DNA of 64,000 nt from Flavobacterium sp. LC2016-13 (GTDB lineage: Bacteria > Bacteroidota > Bacteroidia > Flavobacteriales > Flavobacteriaceae), in assembly GCF_009707955.1 (NCBI RefSeq), contig NZ_WMDQ01000012.1:1-64000 (forward strand), written 5' to 3'. The translations under genes were made by a program, and so were the position numbers. This document shows, in pieces, positions 1-7,623 of the stretch. Below the pieces are notes generated by a model. It saw nothing but the letters and a program-made list of their open reading frames with translations. It was not told the DNA's origin and searched no databases. How positions within the stretch are numbered: position 1 is the first letter of the stretch; each line of letters opens with the position of its first letter.

Positions 1-76
1 TTAGGTGGTCAGTTTGCTCCGAATCTGATGGTCAATTTAGGCTGAAAAAGCGTGGTCAATTTGACCGTTTTTTCCA
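1..76. mobile_element. putative IS21-family insertion sequence end (partial)
   Basis: Three short direct repeats occur at 6-16, 29-39 and 53-63, reading TGGTCAGTTTG, TGGTCAATTTA and TGGTCAATTTG, spaced 23 and 24 bp apart. The block closes with TTTTTTCCA at 68-76, after which AraC-family coding sequence begins abruptly. Spaced GGTCAATTTG-type repeats next to a CA terminus are what I recall from the ends of IS21-family elements in Bacteroidota, where they are transposase binding sites. The transposase genes would lie to the left of the window. The repeats are seen directly; the family name is inference from memory. Confidence 0.5.
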
Positions 77-251
77 GATTAGATATAAACGGCTTGAAAA
101 AGCAAAAGAACTTTTGCTTAGTACCAAAATGTCCATTACGGAAATTTGTTATAATTTGGGATTTGAAAATATAGCCCATTTTTCCAGGTTATTTAAGATA
201 CAATTCAGTCAGACCCCAACTGAGTACAGAATGAACAAAGTAGCCATTTAG
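77..251 (+). pseudogene. AraC-family regulator, C-terminal fragment
   Basis: The frame ending at the TAG at 249-251 encodes the second helix-turn-helix of an AraC/XylS DNA-binding domain. It reads RLEKAKELLLSTKMSITEIC, then NLGFENIAHFSRLFK and a terminal TPTEYR motif, which is the classic AraC signature. Everything upstream of the linker helix is missing. The frame stays open to the window edge, but the residues before position 77 come from the repeat-bearing IS-like end and do not resemble the first AraC helix. The gene was most likely cut by insertion and is non-functional. Its 3' end overlaps the convergent sigma-54 regulator stop codon by a few bases. Confidence 0.7.
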
Positions 252-2707
252 CTTACATGTTCTTTCTTTATTCCTAATCGCTTCATCTTTGAAGTTAGTG
301 TGCTTGGAGGGACTCCCAAAAGTTCTGCAGCTCCTCCAACCCCTGCAATTTTTCCATTGACATGTTTTATCACTTTTAAAATATATTCCCGTTCGTTTTC
401 GTCGATTGTTTTTATTGAAAGTTCTTCAGTATCATTTATATTGGTTATGGTATTTTTTTGTGCGGGCAATAATATTTCTTTTATAGTGTCAGTATGTGAA
501 AGCAAAACACTTCTTTCAATTAAATGTTCGAGTTCTCTTATATTTCCGGGCCAATTATATTGCAGTAACTGATTTAAAACGTTGTGACTTAATCCTGTTA
601 TTTGTTTTCGCATTTTTTTAGAAAATCTCTCGATAAAATGCATTGCCAAAGATGGAATATCCTCGCGACGATTGCGAAGCGGCGGAAGATTCATAGGGAA
701 AATATTTAAACGATAATAGAGGTCGCTTCTGAACTTTCCCTCTTCCATCAGTTTTTCAAGATCACGATTAGTCGCTGCTATAATGCGGACATCTACAGTA
801 ATTGTGGCTTTACCGCCTATCCTTTCAATTTCTTTCTCCTGTAGCACCCTCAATAACTTAACTTGCAGCTCAAAAGGCATTTCACCAATTTCATCCAGAA
901 ATAACGTACCGTTGTTGGCAAGTTCGAATTTACCGATTCTTCGTTCTATAGCACCTGTAAAACTGCCTCTTTCATGTCCGAATAATTCACTTTCGATTAG
1001 GTTAGCGGGCAGGGTAGCACAATTGACTTTTACCATTAATTTACTGCTGCGTGGCGATGCATTGTGGATGGCCCTGGCAATTAATTCCTTACCTGTGCCC
1101 GTTTCTCCAAGCAATAAGACAGTGCTGTCCGAGGGAGCCACCTGCTCTACCAAACGGAATACTTTTTTCATTTCGCCACTCTCACCTATAATCTCACTTT
1201 TGCTAAAGCCACTATTGATTTCTTCCTGCAGGTATAAATTTTCCTTCTCAAGTTGATTTTTAAAATTTTTAATTTCTTTAACCTGATCTTCAATCTGCTC
1301 GTTAGCTTTTATATTGGCCAATGCAACTGATAATTGTGCCGCAATTGCTTTAATGAGATTTAATTGATTTTTTCCAACATGTGTTTTGACTTTTTTGGTT
1401 ATTGCTAAATAACCAATTATATCTTCTCCATTTTTAAGTCTTGAAAAAATCATTTGGCGCATACCCACATCGTAAATCATTTTAAAATAATCAGGCACCT
1501 TACTGCTGGTTTTAATATAGGATTCCATATCATATACCAGTGGGTCTTCGGATGCCAGCACTTTATTAATTATGCCATCATTTACAGGATGCATCGCAGA
1601 TGTTATATCGCCATATTCAGGGTGCTTGGTGCTTGGCGATTTAGGATCTAAAATAAATGAGCCGAATGTCTCACCATCAGGACTGATATAACAGAACGAA
1701 ATGTTATTTACATCAAGAAGTGTTTTTAATTTTTCATCTGTGATTTTTCGCAACTCATTTTTATTTCTAACTTTTGCAATATCATTACAAAGAGCAAGTA
1801 ACATTGCCTTTTCTGCTTCTCGTTGTGCGATTTCTTCATAAGCAATAATATTCGAAACTGCTATGGCCAGTTGTGAGCAGATACTTTTAAACAGAGGCTG
1901 CTGAATTGAAGACTCGGTGGTTTCATTGTATCGGAAATTTAAAAACGCAATGTTTTCGTGTCCCAATCGAATAGGCACACTGGTTATTTTTTTTATCCCC
2001 GTTTTTTTTATTGTGGCTGCATAATTAGGAGTATCGGTTAGGCTCAACAATTTTTCTGTACTTATTACTATAGCCTTTTCAGATTTGGACATTTGATAAA
2101 ATAGGGTATCCTTTATGTCGTAACTTTTATTGAGGGATTCCTGAAAACTTTGATGTTTTACAAAATTTGCATTTGGGTCAAACAGAAAAGGGGAAAAAGT
2201 CTTTTTATCTTTACTCAATACATATATAATGTAGTCTTCAACGCCAAAAAAATCACTTAGATGGTCTTTTAAAATTTTGGCAATTACAATTTTATCACTT
2301 ACCGAAGCCATTGCATTGCTAAAGGATAATAGTTTACATTTTTCTTCTTCCCGCCTTTGAATTTCCTCATTTGCTATAATATCGGAGATTCGCACAGCTA
2401 TTTGGGAGCTTACTGCTTTGATAAGATTAGTAGAAATATCATTTTTATAAGCATTAGAGAGATGAAAAATCAGGCAACCTAATTTTTTTTGTCCAACCAG
2501 GAGCGGTATTCCCAGTACCCTGTGAATTCCAGATTCTTTCCAGGCAATAATATATTCGGGAGCTGCTGGCAATGCAGCTAGGTCATCCACAATAAAAATC
2601 GAGGGTTCGGCCGCAATGAATACAGGAGAAAAGATTATTGCTTTAGATTCTGGCCTTTTTCCTGATTTGAATAATGAAGATAAAAATAAATTAAAGGATG
2701 AACTCAT
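248..2707 (-). CDS. sigma-54-dependent transcriptional activator with GAF domains, 5'-truncated
   Basis: This enhancer-binding protein activates sigma-54 RNA polymerase. In order it has a partial GAF domain (about residues 35-110), two complete GAF domains (about 120-290 and 300-465), a coiled linker, and an AAA+ domain with Walker A GETGTGKE, the sigma-54 contact loop as GSFTGA (usually GAFTGA), Walker B LFLDEIGEM and the arginine-finger region FRSDLYYRLNIFP. A C-terminal Fis-type helix-turn-helix ends it. The first 30 or so residues are the antisense of another gene and do not look like a GAF domain. The natural N-terminus seems lost at a junction near 2610, so the native start is unknown and the gene may be inactive. 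The family is certain; the ligand sensed by the GAF domains is unknown. Confidence 0.8.
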   Translation of the reverse strand: MSSSFNLFLSSLFKSGKRPESKAIIFSPVFIAAEPSIFIVDDLAALPAAPEYIIAWKESGIHRVLGIPLLVGQKKLGCLIFHLSNAYKNDISTNLIKAVSSQIAVRISDIIANEEIQRREEEKCKLLSFSNAMASVSDKIVIAKILKDHLSDFFGVEDYIIYVLSKDKKTFSPFLFDPNANFVKHQSFQESLNKSYDIKDTLFYQMSKSEKAIVISTEKLLSLTDTPNYAATIKKTGIKKITSVPIRLGHENIAFLNFRYNETTESSIQQPLFKSICSQLAIAVSNIIAYEEIAQREAEKAMLLALCNDIAKVRNKNELRKITDEKLKTLLDVNNISFCYISPDGETFGSFILDPKSPSTKHPEYGDITSAMHPVNDGIINKVLASEDPLVYDMESYIKTSSKVPDYFKMIYDVGMRQMIFSRLKNGEDIIGYLAITKKVKTHVGKNQLNLIKAIAAQLSVALANIKANEQIEDQVKEIKNFKNQLEKENLYLQEEINSGFSKSEIIGESGEMKKVFRLVEQVAPSDSTVLLLGETGTGKELIARAIHNASPRSSKLMVKVNCATLPANLIESELFGHERGSFTGAIERRIGKFELANNGTLFLDEIGEMPFELQVKLLRVLQEKEIERIGGKATITVDVRIIAATNRDLEKLMEEGKFRSDLYYRLNIFPMNLPPLRNRREDIPSLAMHFIERFSKKMRKQITGLSHNVLNQLLQYNWPGNIRELEHLIERSVLLSHTDTIKEILLPAQKNTITNINDTEELSIKTIDENEREYILKVIKHVNGKIAGVGGAAELLGVPPSTLTSKMKRLGIKKEHVS

Positions 2708-2954
2708 TATCGTACAAAAACGTGAGAATGTTATATATACAGCCCAGGAATTTCTAAATAGTGCGTCTATTTCCCTGAAAATCGCAAGTGAATTAGGTTT
2801 AGGAAATTCTCCTTTAGCTCAAGATTTGTCAACTGCTATTAATTATGGTCAAGCAACATTCAGCGCAGTTACTTCTTTTATGAGTGGTGATTATATCCAA
2901 GCTATTTCATCTATTACTGGATTATTGGGTGGCGGAGGGCCAGATATTGCGTAA
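2616..2954 (+). CDS. hypothetical protein, N-terminal part of a stop-interrupted gene
   Basis: The 112-residue product is not a family I recognise. It has an acidic and helical start, a predicted amphipathic middle, and a glycine-rich end (GLLGGGGPDIA). The stop TAA at 2952-2954 is followed in the same frame by six sense codons and then the ATG of the next gene, so the two look like halves of one protein. The first 92 bases overlap the sigma-54 regulator frame on the other strand, and only one of the two can be native there. Base composition is visibly more AT-rich than the regulator. Confidence 0.5.
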   Translation: MNTGEKIIALDSGLFPDLNNEDKNKLKDELIIVQKRENVIYTAQEFLNSASISLKIASELGLGNSPLAQDLSTAINYGQATFSAVTSFMSGDYIQAISSITGLLGGGGPDIA

Positions 2955-2972
2955 CAAAGGCACGAACAAATT

Positions 2973-4364
2973 ATGGAAAGATTTGATCGAATAGACAAAA
3001 ATATGGAACAAATTAATGAAAAATTAGCAATTCTCATCGAAGGCCAGAAAACAATTATCGAAAATCAACAAAAAACATTTAATTTTTTAATTCAACTTGC
3101 TGATAGTATAAATGTTCAGCATAATGAAATAATGAATGAGTTTAAAACTGTAGAGAATGAAATATATGAAAATAGAGAATTAATAACTTCTAACTGGGAA
3201 AGCAAATGTCAATCTTGCTTAGAAATAATTAAAACGAGATTAAGAATGGACATTTATCAAGACATCTTACCTAAACACGATGCCTTGCTTCAAGAATATG
3301 CAAACATAGATGGTGAAGGTGCTGTATTATCACATTGCGCAGCTTATATTGCTAGTTACAGATTTGCATCTGACAAATCTAAAATAAATCCAAACTTTAG
3401 TGCTATTGCATCAAAAGATAGTTTTAAAAATGCTCACAATTTAGAGGAATTACAACTAATTACTGAGCAGTCGTTTAAACTATTTTTCCAAAGTAAAGAA
3501 TTTAAGCAATCAAAAGAAAATAGAAATATTTTAATCACTGCTTTATTTTACCCATCACCAAATATAAATGAACTTAATAATAAATTCGCTAGCACTGAAG
3601 TAAGTACTGATGATAAGAATTACAAATCTGAATTTAAAAATGAATATTTTTTAAAATTACTTCTACCACAAGCTATTGAAAGACATGGATTTGTGATAAG
3701 AAATATGAACTACCTAACAAACATAAGCGATGGAAAAGGAAACCTAATAAACTTAAATAAGGTTGCAGACGAAAATTTCATTTTAAGAGACTTAAAATTA
3801 GAATTAAACGAAGCTATACAATTAAACAATATCGCTATTGCTCAACAAACAATGCTTTCGGGCGACATCCTATTACCCATCATATATGATATTTTAGAAA
3901 TTGAAAAGAATGATACGCTACTTTCATCTAAATCAAAAGATCTTTTAAAAAGAAATGCCACACTAGCAACTAATTTTACAAACTATTATTTTTCGAAGAG
4001 GACAAACAGCTCCTCTCTAAATCTATTACAATATGCGTTTGCCTACACTTCTAAGGACAGCACATTATTTAAAATAATTGTTAATCCTTTGTTTCCAGTA
4101 GAATATATAAAGCCTACAGATTCTCGAATAAAAACATATAATATCAAAGAGGGATGGCACATGATAATATCTAACCTCCCCTACAGAATTCCTGAACCAA
4201 CTCTCATAGATAATATTTCATTAGTTCAACTGGAATCTCTGCAAATCTTAATTGACAATAGGAATAAGTCGTACAAACAGTTGAAATCTTATAGTATATA
4301 TGACGGGCTTTCTCCTGATCAAAAAACAGATTTGAATTATATAATTATGAAAACACAAAACTAA
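2973..4364 (+). CDS. hypothetical coiled-coil protein (463 residues), probable C-terminal part of an interrupted gene
   Basis: I do not recognise the family. The first 70 residues form a predicted coiled coil with heptad spacing (RFDRIDKNMEQINEKL, then Gln/Asn-rich helices). The rest looks alpha-helical and soluble, without a signal peptide or obvious catalytic motif. It lies in the same frame as the upstream 112-residue reading frame, separated by one TAA and 18 bases (codons QRHEQI), so it may be the larger half of a gene broken by a nonsense mutation. If it is translated alone, the ATG at 2973 is the first available start. The gene is AT-rich and lies in a scarred region, which suggests horizontal origin. 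Confidence 0.55.
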   Translation: MERFDRIDKNMEQINEKLAILIEGQKTIIENQQKTFNFLIQLADSINVQHNEIMNEFKTVENEIYENRELITSNWESKCQSCLEIIKTRLRMDIYQDILPKHDALLQEYANIDGEGAVLSHCAAYIASYRFASDKSKINPNFSAIASKDSFKNAHNLEELQLITEQSFKLFFQSKEFKQSKENRNILITALFYPSPNINELNNKFASTEVSTDDKNYKSEFKNEYFLKLLLPQAIERHGFVIRNMNYLTNISDGKGNLINLNKVADENFILRDLKLELNEAIQLNNIAIAQQTMLSGDILLPIIYDILEIEKNDTLLSSKSKDLLKRNATLATNFTNYYFSKRTNSSSLNLLQYAFAYTSKDSTLFKIIVNPLFPVEYIKPTDSRIKTYNIKEGWHMIISNLPYRIPEPTLIDNISLVQLESLQILIDNRNKSYKQLKSYSIYDGLSPDQKTDLNYIIMKTQN

Positions 4365-4605
4365 TAATGAAAAAGATTGCTGGGTCAGACTCTGTAAATT
4401 TTAGAGGTTTAACACAAAGGATATCCTCTATATTCATACTTGGGTGGATTAGATATTTCGGATAATAATTAGAAAAAAATATTAGACTTTACTTTATTCG
4501 AATCAAAAAATGCAATCATTAAACACCAGCCGAAAATACTAAATATTTTTTTAACAAAAAAAACTCTTAAACCAATGGCTTTTTGGAGGTTGCTAAATTA
4601 TTGTT

Positions 4606-4705
4606 GAACATAAGGGATTCGAACCACTTCCATAAAATTGAACCAATTAAAAATTACTACAACATTTTTTTATAACTTTGCTCTAACCACTGGGTTAATG
4701 TGTTC
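4606..4705 (-). pseudogene. degenerate tRNA-like sequence
   Basis: Read on the minus strand, the segment starts with GAACACA. It has a D-arm-like CCCAGTGGTTAGAGC, then a T-arm-like GTGGTTCGAATCCC, and ends with TATGTTC. The 5' and 3' ends pair in six of seven positions like an acceptor stem. The D-stem and anticodon stem do not pair properly, and the middle is an A/T-rich run. The 100-base length is nearer a class II tRNA (Leu/Ser) than a class I tRNA. It is best read as a decayed tRNA gene or an attachment-site remnant. No anticodon can be assigned. Confidence 0.4.
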
Positions 4706-5056
4706 TTAGAATCTAATACTATAAATTAACAAAATTCATTCATTTGATTGAGAATTTTATAAAAGTTTGTTTGTTCTTATTTTGTTTTATTTTGTTCAGA
4801 TCTGTACTTTTATTGTACCCCGATATCTGTTAACCCCAGCAAACACTGGACTGCTAATTTCTGTATTGAAAATTGACAAATGCAATCAACGATTCTTATA
4901 AAACTTCTCTCAAATTACCAAACACCATTTAAAACAATTAATATTTAATTCTATATTATTCTTTTTTTAAATTTGTATTTTTACAATTGAAACAATAAGA
5001 ATTATACGTTTTATTTTAAACAAGTTAACAGCTTAAAAATGTTCAATTTGGGATTT

Positions 5057-5139
5057 GTGGCACATTCGTGGCGCAGCTGAAAAAAAATATTAGAAATGCA
5101 GTATATAAGCGGGATGTGACGGTTTTGTTCGAATCCCTC
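5057..5139 (+). other. possible attachment-site remnant: 11-bp direct repeats plus tRNA T-arm fragment
   Basis: GTGGCACATTC (5057-5067) is followed directly by GTGGCGCAGCT (5068-5078), an 11-bp period. About 50 bases on comes GTTCGAATCCCTC (5127-5139), a tRNA T-loop and 3' T-stem consensus, with no tRNA body upstream. The integrase module in this window has a comparable 11-bp-period repeat (GGTACAAATGT then GGTACAAATAT, 22843-22864) upstream of its first gene. Phage-type integrases often target the T-arm end of tRNA genes. I infer a relic att site from an element that has left or decayed. Confidence 0.35.
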
Positions 5140-5285
5140 TTTGCCCTGTTTACTTTAAATCTAGTGCTTGATCTAGAACGACAACTTCCTATTGTCGCGA
5201 GAACTTATACTACCAAGTTATCTACTGATTAAGAATTTGGATTCTGGCCCAAGCTGTACAGTAACTATCACAGCCAACTTCAAGA

Positions 5286-5402
5286 CTAATAAAAGAACAA
5301 CAGCCTTACAGCAATATATATAGCCAAAACATTAAATAGTATAACAATTAATCCTATTATATTCAACTTTTTAGGAATTTCTCCAAATATTGTTTTTTTC
5401 AT
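5286..5402 (-). CDS. 38-residue single-span membrane peptide
   Basis: A short frame begins at an ATG nine bases after the stop codon of the C39 exporter, on the same strand, so it is the last gene of that operon. The product has a positively charged, soluble N-terminus (MKKTIFGEIPKKLN) and one hydrophobic stretch of about 20 residues ending LLFFY. Operon-end small membrane proteins in bacteriocin clusters are often immunity or exporter-accessory peptides, and either would fit. No family is recognised and function is inference. It could be a chance frame, but the tight spacing and clean topology argue for a real gene. Confidence 0.5.
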   Translation of the reverse strand: MKKTIFGEIPKKLNIIGLIVILFNVLAIYIAVRLLFFY

Positions 5403-5411
5403 TTACTTCTA

Positions 5412-7586
5412 TTAATTACCAAGCTCTAATTGATTTTTTACTAAATTAAAGTATTTCCCTTTTAAGTGTATTAATTCGGTGTGTGTACCTTTTTCTACTA
5501 TCTTGGCTTTTTCTAGTACTATAATCTGATCGGCATTCATAACTGTGCTCAAACGATGTGCCACTATAACCATCGTTTTCCCTTTAAAATATTTTTCTAA
5601 ATTATTTACTATTGCCTTCTCATTTTCAGAATCTAAAGAATTTGTAGCTTCATCAAAAAATAAATAATCGGGATCTTTATAAATTGCGCGGGCAATCAAT
5701 ATTCGTTGTCTCTGTCCCTGACTAATTCCTATGCCTTCCTGACCAATAATGGTTTCGTATTTCATTGGCAATTCTTCTATGAATGATTGTATGTTGGCAT
5801 TTTTCACAGCAAGGATTAATTTGTTTTGATCATAATTCTCACTTAGACAAATATTAAAAGCAATAGAATTTGAAAAAATAAAGCTGTCTTGAAAAATAAC
5901 TCCGCATCTACTGCGCCACGCTGCATCGTCTATGTGCTGTATGCTTATATTATCTAAATTAATTAATCCCTTATTGGGATTATAGAACTTTAAAAGTAAT
6001 TTAATGAGTGTTGTTTTGCCACTTCCACTTAAACCCACAATTGCAGTTGTAGAACCTTTCTCTATTTTTAAGTTTATATTATCCAAAACATTTGTAATGC
6101 CATTATACGAGAACGAGACATCTATGATTTCCAAGTCACCATTATTAAAGACCTTACTTTTTGAGCAGCCAGCTGATTCCCCTGATAAATTATTAATCTC
6201 ATCGACCCTAGTCAGGCTTACCATTAATAACTGAAAACTTAAAATACAATTCAAAATCTGTGAAATAGGTGCATTAACTGCACCTATAATAAAAACAATT
6301 GACATCATCGTTCCAATTGACAAAGTATTATTTATTACTGAAAGTGCGCAGGTAAAAGTTATTAAAAGCGAGGTAAGAAATGTAATAAAACGATAACTTT
6401 CATAACGCTGATTTAATTTTATATTTTTAGTATTCACATTAAAAAGCTCAAGTTGTATTTTTTCCCATTCTTTTCTCTTTAAATTTTCTAAATTATTCAG
6501 CTTAATTTCCTGCATTCCCGTTAGTAATTCAATATTCTTGCTATATTCTTTACCTGACAACTTAAATTTGATCTTATCAAGAGTTTTTATTCTATCCAAG
6601 AAAATAAAAATCCATGTTAATTGTAAAGTATTGCCAATAATAAAGATATAAAAAACCGGTGTACTGAAATAAAGAAGAATCAGGCCAAAAACAATTAAGC
6701 TAAACAATGCAAATATGCTTTTTAGTAAATCATCTGTCAAAAATTTTTCAATTCTTTTGTGGTCATCTATTCGTTCGAGCAGATCCCCAATGGTTTTCGA
6801 ATAAAAAAAAATAACAGGCAGGTCCATCAGCTTCATCAAAAACCCGGAAACTAAATCCAAACTGAGTCTGGAACTTATATTTATAAACAGCCATGTCCTG
6901 TAAAATTCATTGGTCACCTTACTGATAAAAAGCACTATTTGCGCACTTAAAATCAAATACAAAAACGATACATTTTTAAACCTTACTCCCTTGTCAATAA
7001 TCTTCTGCGTGAAAAATGGAAAAAAAAACTCAGTAAGAGATGATAATAAAAGAATTAAAACCAGAAGATAAACCTGCATTTTATAATCCCTCAAATTTTT
7101 CAATACTAAAAAGAGACTTTTTCGCCTTCTATTTTTTTCTGTTTTATGGTGAACAGCCAAATTTTTTGTAGGCTTCAATAAAAGAATTACTCCTTTTTTT
7201 CCATTCCCTTTCCAGCCTTCTAGAAATTGTTTTTTATTATAAATCAACCGGCCTACTGCCGGGTCACTCACATAAACTTTTTCTTTTTTTATTTTATATA
7301 CAACAATAAAATGATTGTTATTCCAATAGAATATTGCCGGTAGAATAACATTGTCCTTAATTTGGTCGAAATCAAGTTCAACAAATAAATTTTCATATCC
7401 AATCCGGGATGATACTTTTTCTAATTCTGATAGTAATAAACCTTGACGTGTAAGATTGCTTTCTGAAAAAATCTTATTGTCAACATCAATGTTTACGCCA
7501 TAATATTTACTAATTATCCTCAGGCAGGTTAGTCCGCAATCCGCTGCATCCAATTGCTGAACAAATGGAAATTTTTTTATTTTCAT
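5412..7586 (-). CDS. peptidase-containing ABC exporter (C39 peptidase, PCAT type)
   Basis: The protein cleaves a double-glycine leader and exports the released peptide across the inner membrane. The N-terminal C39 cysteine protease domain (about 1-130) shows the oxyanion Gln11, Cys17 in AADCGLTCL, His92 in NNNHFIVV and Asp108 in YVSDPAVGR. A six-helix transmembrane domain follows (about 165-450). The ATPase has Walker A GLSGSGKT, signature ISQGQRQR and Walker B YLFFDEATNSLD. The 724-residue length is normal for a PCAT. It lies 37 bases after the radical SAM gene and shares an operon with a precursor carrying a Gly-Gly site, so that peptide is the likely substrate. It could also serve the divergent lanthipeptide-like cluster, which lacks its own exporter. 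No HlyD-type adaptor gene is nearby. Confidence 0.93.
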   Translation of the reverse strand: MKIKKFPFVQQLDAADCGLTCLRIISKYYGVNIDVDNKIFSESNLTRQGLLLSELEKVSSRIGYENLFVELDFDQIKDNVILPAIFYWNNNHFIVVYKIKKEKVYVSDPAVGRLIYNKKQFLEGWKGNGKKGVILLLKPTKNLAVHHKTEKNRRRKSLFLVLKNLRDYKMQVYLLVLILLLSSLTEFFFPFFTQKIIDKGVRFKNVSFLYLILSAQIVLFISKVTNEFYRTWLFINISSRLSLDLVSGFLMKLMDLPVIFFYSKTIGDLLERIDDHKRIEKFLTDDLLKSIFALFSLIVFGLILLYFSTPVFYIFIIGNTLQLTWIFIFLDRIKTLDKIKFKLSGKEYSKNIELLTGMQEIKLNNLENLKRKEWEKIQLELFNVNTKNIKLNQRYESYRFITFLTSLLITFTCALSVINNTLSIGTMMSIVFIIGAVNAPISQILNCILSFQLLMVSLTRVDEINNLSGESAGCSKSKVFNNGDLEIIDVSFSYNGITNVLDNINLKIEKGSTTAIVGLSGSGKTTLIKLLLKFYNPNKGLINLDNISIQHIDDAAWRSRCGVIFQDSFIFSNSIAFNICLSENYDQNKLILAVKNANIQSFIEELPMKYETIIGQEGIGISQGQRQRILIARAIYKDPDYLFFDEATNSLDSENEKAIVNNLEKYFKGKTMVIVAHRLSTVMNADQIIVLEKAKIVEKGTHTELIHLKGKYFNLVKNQLELGN

Positions 7587-7623
7587 AAAGAGAGTCTATA
7601 ACTAATTAAGGAGGTTGCAGTTA

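Larger units (their letters stand above)
4365..5285. other. gene-free stretch with tRNA-like and att-like scars
   Basis: No convincing protein gene is visible. The stretch is AT-rich. It holds a degenerate tRNA-like sequence on the minus strand (4606-4705), a T-arm-like fragment on the plus strand (5127-5139) preceded by two 11-bp direct repeats (5057-5078), and a short inverted repeat, CGACAA...TTGTCG, near 5178-5197. I see no clear terminator for either flanking gene. Taken together it looks like the debris of one or more integration events. Confidence 0.5.

Noticed and set aside
300..1651. Plus-strand open frames of 65-157 residues inside the sigma-54 regulator
   Set aside because: They are antisense shadows of a strongly conserved coding sequence and resemble no protein family.
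4367..4465. A 32-codon open frame directly after the 463-residue gene (MKKIAGSDSVNFRG...)
   Set aside because: It has no recognisable features, no conserved context and a length expected by chance in AT-rich DNA.
5178..5197. Small inverted repeat CGACAA...TTGTCG as a terminator of the exporter operon
   Set aside because: The stem is only six bp and no T tract follows on either strand.
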